Assembly (NCBI RefSeq): GCF_050633145.1
Contig: NZ_JBOEFY010000018.1
Location: 1-64,000, forward strand
Source: Kordia sp050633145
GTDB taxonomy: Bacteria; Bacteroidota; Bacteroidia; Flavobacteriales; Flavobacteriaceae
Direction: 5' to 3'
Length of the DNA: 64,000 bases
Shown here: piece by piece, positions 54,326 to 62,402 of the stretch
How positions within the stretch are numbered: the stretch's first letter is position 1
Layout: each line of letters starts with the position of its first letter
The notes under the pieces: generated by a model
Database searches by the model: none
Told to the model about the DNA's origin: nothing
The model's input: the letters and a program-made list of their open reading frames with translations, nothing else
Translations under genes and position numbers: made by a program

Positions 54326-54411
54326 GAGAAACAAAAAAAGAAATTTCCATAAACAAATAATCATTGTATATTTGGAGATTCAAATTGAAAAAACGAAATT
54401 AAATAAATAAT

Positions 54412-54972
54412 ATGAAAAAAATAATCTTACTTTTTGCTTTAGTGGCTTTCGTAGCTTGTAAAGATGATAAAAAAACAGAAAAAAAAGACCCTAAAGGTGA
54501 AACAACTGTTGTTAAAGAAGTAGAGAAAGAGGTTGCTCCAAAGTATCCTGCAATTCAAAAATTTGATCAGGAGCCTACACTTATTCATGGAGAATTACAT
54601 TCTTTTGATGAAAGCATTAGTGTAGAAGAAGTTGAAGTTGTGCCAGCAGCTGCAAAAGACACCTACAATTTTGTATTCTACTTTAGTGATGATACTGACT
54701 TTGAAAAATTAGAAAACTATTATATAGCATTGATGCTTTATCCAGAAGATGTAAGCACTATTGAGAAAGAAAGTGATAGAAAAAGAGGTTTAACAGCTAA
54801 AAGTATTAAATGCAAATTGGTACAAGATGGAAAATCGGTAGCAGTTGTAATACCAGACTTTAAACTACTTGGAAAGAAAATGAAAAGTGGAAAAGCATAT
54901 TTATACAAACCTGGAGGAGGTATTTTAAACCCTGGAAGACCTAAGTTAATTGTTAACAAGTTTTCTTTATAA
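54412..54972 (+). CDS. Hypothetical lipoprotein in polysaccharide locus
   Basis: A 186-residue protein with lipobox (LLFALVAFVAC, then KDDKKTEKKDPKGETTVVKEVEKE). After a charged linker the body (LHSFDESISVEEVEVVPAAAKDTYNFVFYFSDDTDFE) looks beta-rich. I recognise no family. It is separated from the SGNH gene by 86 nt and from the following polymerase-like gene by 64 nt. Function unknown; export or surface anchoring of the polymer is possible from context only. Confidence 0.7.
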   Translation: MKKIILLFALVAFVACKDDKKTEKKDPKGETTVVKEVEKEVAPKYPAIQKFDQEPTLIHGELHSFDESISVEEVEVVPAAAKDTYNFVFYFSDDTDFEKLENYYIALMLYPEDVSTIEKESDRKRGLTAKSIKCKLVQDGKSVAVVIPDFKLLGKKMKSGKAYLYKPGGGILNPGRPKLIVNKFSL

Positions 54973-55036
54973 AAATGTGACTCTCAACGTATGAGTCATC
55001 TTTTTAAATTCTAACGATTATATCCAAAATCAACTA

Positions 55037-56239
55037 ATGAAAAGTAAGATTGCAAAAATTATATCCTCAAAGAGTATTTTAATTTTTGCAATCTTACTTT
55101 TTGCTTTAAACTTTGTTTCAAAATTGTGCAAAGAAGTATTCTCAATGAGTGCTTCGTTCTATCCAAGCACCGTTTTAAAGCTATTAGCTGTATTACTATT
55201 AGGAATCTACTTCATAACCTTTCTACGAAAAGATAAACTAGCAAAATACGTCTATATTCTAGTTGGAGTTTTCTTGATAGATGTACTCATCAAAGTTTTC
55301 AATCAAGAAGCTTTCTCTGTAATTATTGGTAAAAGCTATTTTTTCTCAAAGTTAATTTTCTTCTTCCTACTTATTATAGCTATTAGAGGATTTAAAAAGG
55401 AGAGTTTAGAAAAAACGATCAACGTATTATTTTTAATCGCTAAAATCAATCTCATTTTTATAGTTATTGGTTTTTTATTTAAGATCGATATTTTTAAATC
55501 ATATCCGTATACTATTCGATTTGGCTTTAACGGAATTATTTCTGAACCTGGAATTAGCAGTTATTTTTATATGCTACTTGCAATTGCAGCCTACCTTAAA
55601 TACATATACAAAAAAGGGAGTCTTATAAACTTGCTGCTTATATGTATTGGTGTTTTTTTCCTTGGAACAAAATCAGGTTTGCTATTTCTTGCCATCTTAG
55701 CATTTATACATATCCTCATACTTTTAAAAAAGAATATATACCGATTTTCTTTTGTAGCGGCACTAATCATCTCGTTTGTTGTTTTAAAAGATAAAATTAT
55801 TACGCTAGCCATAAACTCTTTTAGTTTTGGACCTTATATATACGAAAAGCATGGGCTTATGACGTTTATCACGTCAAAAAGAGACTTACTATTCAAAGAT
55901 GCCATAGCGTACATCCAAGAGCATTGGAATGCTTTAAACTATGTTATAGGGGGAATTGATTTAAAAATGCACAGAGTAGAGTTTGAGTTTGTAGACATTT
56001 TTCTGTTTCTAGGAATAACAGGAGTTCTTATATACATCATAATATTAAAAAAAGTCTTCTTTCAAAAGAAACAAGATTGGCTTTACATCGTTTTGTTTTT
56101 AACAATCATATTAATAAGTAGCTTAGGAGGAAACTTATTCTTCTCCATTACGAATGCATTCTTTTTTGCGGTTGTTTTCTTATATCTGAGAGGAATAAAT
56201 ACAGTTGAAGAAGAACCCGTAAAGAATATACCAAAGTAA
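55037..56239 (+). CDS. Polytopic membrane protein, O-antigen polymerase/ligase-like (first of three)
   Basis: A 400-residue protein with about 10-11 membrane spans. It contains a periplasmic segment after LGTKSGLLFLAILAFIHIL and GFNGIISEPGISSYFYMLL, as in Wzy/O-antigen ligase-like proteins. The family signal is weak and I assign it from topology and place in the locus. It would polymerise or transfer repeat units on the periplasmic side. A possible alternative is a second polymer's Wzy. Confidence 0.65.
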   Translation: MKSKIAKIISSKSILIFAILLFALNFVSKLCKEVFSMSASFYPSTVLKLLAVLLLGIYFITFLRKDKLAKYVYILVGVFLIDVLIKVFNQEAFSVIIGKSYFFSKLIFFFLLIIAIRGFKKESLEKTINVLFLIAKINLIFIVIGFLFKIDIFKSYPYTIRFGFNGIISEPGISSYFYMLLAIAAYLKYIYKKGSLINLLLICIGVFFLGTKSGLLFLAILAFIHILILLKKNIYRFSFVAALIISFVVLKDKIITLAINSFSFGPYIYEKHGLMTFITSKRDLLFKDAIAYIQEHWNALNYVIGGIDLKMHRVEFEFVDIFLFLGITGVLIYIIILKKVFFQKKQDWLYIVLFLTIILISSLGGNLFFSITNAFFFAVVFLYLRGINTVEEEPVKNIPK

Positions 56240-56355
56240 CTTTCAAAGTTCAAAATTTTAAAAAACATAAAGGATAAAAATATTGTGTAGTTTTTGTCTG
56301 CATGAAGAAAATATCAATAGATAAAAGGATTTAATTTACTTCTTAGTTAATTGTG

Positions 56356-56363
56356 TATTTTTG
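56356..56363 (+). promoter_or_regulatory. -7 promoter box before O-antigen ligase-like gene
   Basis: TATTTTTG matches TAnnTTTG and lies 42 nt before the ATG at 56406, inside a 166-nt spacer. No clear -33 element. Confidence 0.4.
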
Positions 56364-56405
56364 CGCTTATTGATAACATATAACATCCTCTGAAAACAGT
56401 AATTT

Positions 56406-57656
56406 ATGAATGTAGCAATTACAAGCTTCTTAAAAGACAAATCAATAAATAATTACTTAGTACACATAGCATGTGCATTTGTATTCTTTATAAATATTAG
56501 CGAAAAAATATCGACGCTATTACTGATCTTATTTTTTGCAGTAAGTATATTCAATATTAAAAACTTTTCTCGTTCGCAATTTAAAAAAGTGAGTGTAGTA
56601 TTTGTGTTATTCATAGTATATGTAATCATAAATCTCATTGTAGAAGAAGAATTTTTATTTAAAACAGTTGAAAAAAAACTATCACTTTTAATATTGCCCA
56701 TTGCGTTTTCTATAATGCATGTTGACAAAAAGGCACTCTATCAAGTATGTTTATTTTTCGTGTATGGAGTAGCTTTTGGCTGTTTACTTAACTTAATTGA
56801 ACCTTTTATAAATGACTTTAATTGGGCAACATTTGAGTTTATTGAAGTAAAGCAAAAAGTAGTTTTTAAAAACCATAACTGGCTCAATCATTTTTACTCA
56901 CTACACTTTCCAAACTTTTTAGACAGATCGTACTATTCTATATACTTAAACTTTGCAATTGCGATAGTTTGGTATTTATTAGATTGGAAAATGCTGCACA
57001 AAATGGCAATCATCTTTTTCTTTCTAATTCACATATTTTTGTCAAACAGTTTAATAGGTCTTTTAGGCTTAGGTGTATTGTTCGTACTATATACTTTTAG
57101 CATTCGTAAAGCATACTTAGTACTATTGATTCCTGTACTCGTTATCATTTTGGCATTTATTTCGCCACGACTTAATGAATACATATCACAATTTTGGCTG
57201 TATCTTACAGAACCAGATAAAATACCAAAAGACTTCTTAGGAAACAGATGGCGAATGTGGACGTGTTCTGTAGATCTCATTCAAGAAGCGCCTTGGTTTG
57301 GTTATGGAAAAGAAGGATTTGATTTGGCATTCAATGATATCTTACATGAAAAAGTAGGTTGGAGTCGTTACTTACTAAGTCAAGTAGGATTCAATTCGCA
57401 CAACCAATACATGCAAATATGGGGCGAAGTAGGAATTTTTGGAGTACTCATTTACATAGTAACATTCATTAGTTTTATCATACAAGCAGTAAAAAGTAAA
57501 ATGAACATAAAATTCTTAAAACTTTCTTTTATATTATTAATTATCCTTTTCTCTTTTTCTGAAACTGTGATTAATAGATACATAGGAATATCCTTTTTCA
57601 TCTTTTTTTACTGTTTTTTACAAGTGAATTCAAGCTTGGATACAGAAAATTGTTAA
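56406..57656 (+). CDS. O-antigen ligase/polymerase family membrane protein (second of three)
   Basis: A 416-residue protein with about 10-12 membrane spans. It carries the large periplasmic loop typical of the Wzy_C/WaaL family, with GNRWRMWTCSVDLIQEAPWFGYGKEGFDLAF and the conserved FNSHNQYMQIWGEVGIFG (H-N-x-Y) segment near the C-terminus. It would ligate or polymerise lipid-linked oligosaccharide. It precedes the acyltransferase gene by 18 nt. Confidence 0.88.
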   Translation: MNVAITSFLKDKSINNYLVHIACAFVFFINISEKISTLLLILFFAVSIFNIKNFSRSQFKKVSVVFVLFIVYVIINLIVEEEFLFKTVEKKLSLLILPIAFSIMHVDKKALYQVCLFFVYGVAFGCLLNLIEPFINDFNWATFEFIEVKQKVVFKNHNWLNHFYSLHFPNFLDRSYYSIYLNFAIAIVWYLLDWKMLHKMAIIFFFLIHIFLSNSLIGLLGLGVLFVLYTFSIRKAYLVLLIPVLVIILAFISPRLNEYISQFWLYLTEPDKIPKDFLGNRWRMWTCSVDLIQEAPWFGYGKEGFDLAFNDILHEKVGWSRYLLSQVGFNSHNQYMQIWGEVGIFGVLIYIVTFISFIIQAVKSKMNIKFLKLSFILLIILFSFSETVINRYIGISFFIFFYCFLQVNSSLDTENC

Positions 57657-57674
57657 TTTTGTTAAAAATTTAAA

Positions 57675-58220
57675 ATGTTGAAGCATAGCATTATTTTAAA
57701 AATAGGAATTCTATTAATTAAAAACGTCGCAATTTTTCAAGTCCCAGTATTACGGGATATTCGATGGTTTTTTTACAGAAAATATTATGGAGCTCCTAAA
57801 TTATACGTAGATAGTGGTGTTGACATTTCTTCGGCACATACAAACGAAAATGCTTCTTTTGAAGGAACAGGTAAAATAAACCTTGGAAAAGGAGTATATA
57901 TAGATTATTCTGGCGGTGTAAAAATTGGACATGCAGTAGCGGTATCGGCGGGCGCAAAAATATTTACACACAATCACGATATAAACGGAAAGTTTAAAGA
58001 TTGGCAAAAAAACGGAATTACATACTCTAGTATTGTCATTGAGGACTATGCTTGGATTGGAGCAGATGCTTTAATTATGCCCTCAGTAAAGCGCATAGGA
58101 GAAGGAAGTATTATAGGTTCTGGAGCAGTTGTTACAAAAGACACAGAACCGTACGGAATATATGTTGGAAATCCAGCAAGGAAAATAGCAGAAAGAAAGG
58201 TGAGTGAATTAAATGAATAG
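57675..58220 (+). CDS. Left-handed beta-helix acyltransferase (WcaF/maltose O-acetyltransferase-like)
   Basis: A 181-residue protein with hexapeptide repeats: INLGKGVYIDYSGGVKIGHAVAVSAGAKIFTHNHDI, then AWIGADALIMPSVKRIGEGSIIGSGAVVTKD and the ending IYVGNPARKIAERK. The NHD loop holds the catalytic His of the acetyl-CoA-dependent family. It probably O-acetylates a sugar of the repeat unit in the cytoplasm. It overlaps the flippase gene by 8 nt. Confidence 0.9.
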   Translation: MLKHSIILKIGILLIKNVAIFQVPVLRDIRWFFYRKYYGAPKLYVDSGVDISSAHTNENASFEGTGKINLGKGVYIDYSGGVKIGHAVAVSAGAKIFTHNHDINGKFKDWQKNGITYSSIVIEDYAWIGADALIMPSVKRIGEGSIIGSGAVVTKDTEPYGIYVGNPARKIAERKVSELNE

Positions 58221-59409
58221 AATAATAGCTATTTTGCCTTCATTGGCATTGTATGGATTAGGATTGGCAAGTTTTTTTTTCTTGGATATCTACATTTCTA
58301 CAAACTATGATCAAGAATTTGTAAGCCAATGGGCGTTCTATAAATCCAGTATTTTTATCCTTGGAGGATTTTGTATTTTAGGGTTTGACCAAGTGATGGT
58401 AAGAGTTCCTAAACTACATTTCTTTATCAAAAAGAAATTCCTCTTCCAGTCACTTCTCATAAGTATCATAGGTACATCTTTAGTTTGGTTTTTTTATCCG
58501 CTAAAAAATGTATTGTTATTTTTTGTGACACTAAACCTATTTTCAATGGTGATTTTCTTATCTGGAATTTTCAGAGCAAATCAGAAGTTTACCATAGCAC
58601 AATTAGCCACAAACGGATGGAAAATAGTCATTGTAGCAGCATTTTTCTTAATAGTTGAGAAAAACATGCTAAACCTGCTTGCAATGAGTTTAGGACTCAT
58701 CTTTGTAATTCTTATATTTCTTTACATAAAAAACTATAAAGAAGCACCTTCTGGAGATGAAATTCTAAAGTATGATGATTACAGAAAAACAGGAGTGGCA
58801 TTCTTTTTACATAATATGACGTTGACGAGTGCAGTATATGGTGAGCAATTTATCATCAACTTGTATGGAAACGAACACATTTCGTCAGAACTATTCATGT
58901 ATTTCGCATATTTCAGTCCAATCATACTAAGTGCTAACGGATTCATAGGTTTTATCATTGGACCAAAACTAAGAGCCAGAAAAACAGTAACAACTGCAGA
59001 CTACAGATCATTACAGTTAAAACTAGTATTATTTGCTGTTGTAATGGCAATCATATCTTTTGTTGCAGGAATCTTTTTATTAGGACAATTTAAAGGAACA
59101 CCTTTTAATGAGGTTAACATTCCATTGGCAATAACTGTATTGGCGTGTTGTATGATACGTACTGTATACACAGCTTCTTCTTTATACTTAGGTGTATTTG
59201 GAAGCAACTCTTTCTTATACAAAACAGCAGGTTTAAACTGGGCTGTTCTCATAACATATATCTCATTAATATTAGTAGGATTAATAAGTAATATACAGGT
59301 AGACACACTTATCATAGTTATTGCAATCCTCACAACATTGCACTGGCTTTCTAGGTTAATTATATCGCATAGCTACGCAGTAAACGTTTTTAAAGATGAA
59401 AAACATTAA
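58213..59409 (+). CDS. Wzx-like polysaccharide flippase
   Basis: A 398-residue polytopic protein with about 11-12 membrane spans arranged as in MATE/MOP-type oligosaccharide translocases (FQSLLISIIGTSLVWFFYPLKNVLLFFV; FSPIILSANGFIGFIIGPKLRAR). Such proteins move undecaprenyl-linked repeat units to the periplasmic leaflet. Family motifs are weak, as is common for Wzx. It overlaps the acyltransferase by 8 nt and the glycosyltransferase by 14 nt, so the genes are translationally coupled. Confidence 0.8.
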   Translation: MNRIIAILPSLALYGLGLASFFFLDIYISTNYDQEFVSQWAFYKSSIFILGGFCILGFDQVMVRVPKLHFFIKKKFLFQSLLISIIGTSLVWFFYPLKNVLLFFVTLNLFSMVIFLSGIFRANQKFTIAQLATNGWKIVIVAAFFLIVEKNMLNLLAMSLGLIFVILIFLYIKNYKEAPSGDEILKYDDYRKTGVAFFLHNMTLTSAVYGEQFIINLYGNEHISSELFMYFAYFSPIILSANGFIGFIIGPKLRARKTVTTADYRSLQLKLVLFAVVMAIISFVAGIFLLGQFKGTPFNEVNIPLAITVLACCMIRTVYTASSLYLGVFGSNSFLYKTAGLNWAVLITYISLILVGLISNIQVDTLIIVIAILTTLHWLSRLIISHSYAVNVFKDEKH

Positions 59410-60529
59410 AATAGTTGCGCCACTTTCGTCACTATCTGAAAGAACTAGATTATATAAACTAACACTATTTTTACATGATACGTTAGGGTATAAAAATATA
59501 AAACATGTTGGTTGGGAAAGAATCCCTGGAGAGCGTGAAGAAACCAGGTTTGATTTTGAAATAGAGAAAAAAATCATTCTAAAAGGTGGAGGTTATGGTA
59601 CAAGCAAAGTAAAAGGACTCTATTTCTTATGGCTCATCAAAACATTTTTTTACTGTCTCAAATTTGGTAAAAAAGACATCGTTTGGGCTTTGGGTTTTGA
59701 AAGTGCTTTTCCAGCAATGATGGCATCCAAAATAAAAGGGTTTAAAGTTGTGTTTGATGATGCCGATCGCTTCTCTATGATCTTCAATTTTCCAAGCATT
59801 ATAGACAAAATAATACGGTTTTTAGAAAAAAGAACTTCACGAGGTGTAGACTTCCATGTAGTGCCTGGAGCTGAACGTTATGATTTTGAATCTAAAAAGT
59901 TCTATGTATTAAAAAATACCCCTAGTGAAAGCCAAATAGAAAAAGCGAAAGAAATAAGTAAGAATTTAGAAAAACCTGCTAACTTTGTCATCAATATTAA
60001 TGGATGGTTAGGTGCTGGTAGAGGAATGAATGAAGCGCTTCAACTAGTAAATAAATTAGACAACGACGATATAAAAATACTCCTCATTGGAAAGTTAGAT
60101 GGTGAAGCAGCAGAAACGCTAGCGAAACACAAAAATGTACTATACAAAGGGAAATTATCGAACGCAGAAACATTAGCAAATTATTTCCTATCTGATTTAG
60201 TATTAACGTATTATGATCCAAAATTGGAAATTAATCAATATGCAGAATCAAATAAATGGGGAGACGCTATAAAAACAGGAATTGGAATTATTGTAAATGA
60301 AGAGGTGAAATCTGCAAAATTTATAAAAGAAAACAAGCTTGGAGTTATAGTTCCATACAATGATATTGATGCATTGGTAAAAGAAATACAAGGACTATTT
60401 GCAAATCCTTCAAAACTATCAGAGTTAAAAGAAAATGCAAAGAAATACTCGGAAATTATGCCGTTTTATGAAGATCAATTGATACAACTCTTTAAAAAAA
60501 TAAACAATGAAAAAGAAGAAGCCAGGTAA
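59396..60529 (+). CDS. Glycosyltransferase, GT4-like fold
   Basis: A 377-residue cytoplasmic GT-B-type protein. The N-terminal Rossmann region contains DIVWALGFESAFPAMMASKIKGFKVVFDDADR. The C-terminal half holds ININGWLGAGRGMNEALQLVNKL, ILLIGKLDGE, VLYKGKLSNAETLANYFLSDLVL, then YAESNKWGDAIKTG, resembling the E-x7-E region of GT4 enzymes. It adds one sugar of the repeat unit; donor and acceptor are unknown. It is the only glycosyltransferase in this window. It overlaps the next gene by 23 nt. Confidence 0.85.
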   Translation: MKNIKIVAPLSSLSERTRLYKLTLFLHDTLGYKNIKHVGWERIPGEREETRFDFEIEKKIILKGGGYGTSKVKGLYFLWLIKTFFYCLKFGKKDIVWALGFESAFPAMMASKIKGFKVVFDDADRFSMIFNFPSIIDKIIRFLEKRTSRGVDFHVVPGAERYDFESKKFYVLKNTPSESQIEKAKEISKNLEKPANFVININGWLGAGRGMNEALQLVNKLDNDDIKILLIGKLDGEAAETLAKHKNVLYKGKLSNAETLANYFLSDLVLTYYDPKLEINQYAESNKWGDAIKTGIGIIVNEEVKSAKFIKENKLGVIVPYNDIDALVKEIQGLFANPSKLSELKENAKKYSEIMPFYEDQLIQLFKKINNEKEEAR

Positions 60530-61043
60530 AATAGAGAAAGCATATACTTTTTTGTTAATAAAAATGATAGGGAATTTTAGTCCTAGAAGAGCAACGAATA
60601 TTCAATTTAAGTTCTTCAAAAAGTATGGAATGAAATTCAATGGAAAGCCAAACTATATCTCTTCAAAGATTTGGTTTGATGGCACAGATTATTCATTAAT
60701 TTCTATCGGAAAAGAAGTTACCATGTCTAGCTACATTCGTGTGTTAACGCACGATTGGTCTCCACATACCATCGCAAAAGCATTCGATCTTCCGCAAGAA
60801 AAACCATTGGGAATCTTAAGTACCGTAGAAATTGGAGACTATTCATTCATAGGAACAGGAACAATATTAATGCCCGGTTGCAAAATTGGGAAAGCATGTA
60901 TTATTGGTGCAGGAACCGTAGTAAGAGGAGACATTCCAGACTATAGCATATACATCGGAAGTCCAGGAAAAGTTGTGGGAGATTCTAGAAAATATGTGAA
61001 ATCTAAATTCCCTCAGTTTGATACACCAGAATATAAAATATAA
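60507..61043 (+). CDS. Left-handed beta-helix acyltransferase (second)
   Basis: A 178-residue protein with hexapeptide repeats (VEIGDYSFIGTGTILMPGCKIGKACIIGAGTVVRGDIPDYSIYIGSPGKVVGD) and an upstream VTMSSYIRVLTHDWSP, where the H may be catalytic. It belongs to the acetyltransferase clade used in polysaccharide loci. It is clearly different from the acyltransferase at 57675, so two different O- or N-acetyl substitutions are likely. It overlaps the glycosyltransferase by 23 nt. Confidence 0.88.
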   Translation: MKKKKPGKIEKAYTFLLIKMIGNFSPRRATNIQFKFFKKYGMKFNGKPNYISSKIWFDGTDYSLISIGKEVTMSSYIRVLTHDWSPHTIAKAFDLPQEKPLGILSTVEIGDYSFIGTGTILMPGCKIGKACIIGAGTVVRGDIPDYSIYIGSPGKVVGDSRKYVKSKFPQFDTPEYKI

Positions 61044-61053
61044 AAAGTAAAAC

Positions 61054-62376
61054 ATGGTTATATTTCTGAGTATCTTATTGGTAATTGTATTTGCATTTAC
61101 GCTATATTTTATACTTGCGAAAGGAATAGGAGCACTATTTTCTCAGCCAGTTGTGTTGGGTTTATTGTTTTTTACCATCATTCACCTTTTACTGCCTTTA
61201 TTACAAATAAATGAAGACTACTACCGATACCAAACAGAATACGCATTAATAACCATTATACTTTCTATAGTATTAGTGGTGCTAGGGCAGTTTCTTTTTA
61301 TGCTGTTCATTACCCGATTTAATTTAGATTATTTCAAACTATTCAAAGATTTAAAAGTAAGTGACAGAGAAATAAAGCGAATGCTCTTTGTTGGCTTCTT
61401 AGTGTTTTTAGTCGGCTTTTATTTCTCATATAAAAACCTTTCCATTATTCTTTCAGTTGGAGTTACAGAATACCTGAGAGACCGAATTAGTTTTGGACAA
61501 GGAAAAGGAATACAATTATTATTTGCCCATTGGACATATGTTTCAGCCTTTATATTCATTTTTTGCTACTATATGGCAGGTACAAGAAAACTTAGAATTA
61601 GAGCACTTATTTTAAGTATTTTCTCTTTTGGAATGAGTATGTTATATTACTTTTTAAATAGTAATAGAAACTCCATATTTATCATGCTATTGCTTGTTGG
61701 TGGCGCATGGTTTATCAATAACAAATCGCTCAATATCAAGGCAAACAAAAAACAGATGAAAAGAATTTTCTTGATGTTTGTGCTTGTAGGAGTCGCATTT
61801 ATACTCTTCTTTAATATCGGAAAAGAACGATATGCGTTATACGCATCAAGACATAAAGAATTCAAATATCCATTAGTAAAATCGTTAAACGGAGCTTTTG
61901 GAAACCATGAAAACATCCTTTGGATGCTTGAAAATGACTATGAAAAATTATATGGACAAACCTATTTAGCAGGCTACGCAAACATAATTCCTAGAAAACT
62001 TTGGCCAAGCAAACCATTAGGAGCTGGACCAAAACTTAAAAACTTTATTGATCCTGGAAGTTATGTGCTTGGTAGAGAAAGAAATTCATCATTAACAACA
62101 GGTTTTTTTACAGAATTACAAATGAACTATGGTGTTGTCGGAATTGTCATATTTCCAATATTCATTGCCATTGTCATGGGACTCATATTACAACACCTAA
62201 ACAGATCCAATTACTTAATTGTAAAAATGGCATCCTTTTTTACCATGATTCTGTTTTTTACTCAATTTTACTTTGCGGAATTCCTTGGGTTTTTCTCTCG
62301 ATATTTTATAACAATAATACCATTTATCATTATATATCTAGCTGTCAGTGTAAGATTCAAACTTACCAAAAGCTAA
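61054..62376 (+). CDS. O-antigen/oligosaccharide repeat-unit polymerase (third of three)
   Basis: A 440-residue polytopic protein with about 11 membrane spans. The segment YLNSNRNSIFIMLLLVGGAW and the loop with YAGYANIIPRKLWPSKPLGAGPK...TTGFFTELQMNYGVVGIVIFP are typical of repeat-unit polymerases (Wzy; Pfam O-antigen polysaccharide polymerase). It would polymerise repeats in the periplasm. It follows the acyltransferase by 10 nt. Confidence 0.85.
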   Translation: MVIFLSILLVIVFAFTLYFILAKGIGALFSQPVVLGLLFFTIIHLLLPLLQINEDYYRYQTEYALITIILSIVLVVLGQFLFMLFITRFNLDYFKLFKDLKVSDREIKRMLFVGFLVFLVGFYFSYKNLSIILSVGVTEYLRDRISFGQGKGIQLLFAHWTYVSAFIFIFCYYMAGTRKLRIRALILSIFSFGMSMLYYFLNSNRNSIFIMLLLVGGAWFINNKSLNIKANKKQMKRIFLMFVLVGVAFILFFNIGKERYALYASRHKEFKYPLVKSLNGAFGNHENILWMLENDYEKLYGQTYLAGYANIIPRKLWPSKPLGAGPKLKNFIDPGSYVLGRERNSSLTTGFFTELQMNYGVVGIVIFPIFIAIVMGLILQHLNRSNYLIVKMASFFTMILFFTQFYFAEFLGFFSRYFITIIPFIIIYLAVSVRFKLTKS

Positions 62377-62402
62377 CTATAAATTAAATACGACACCTTA
62401 TC

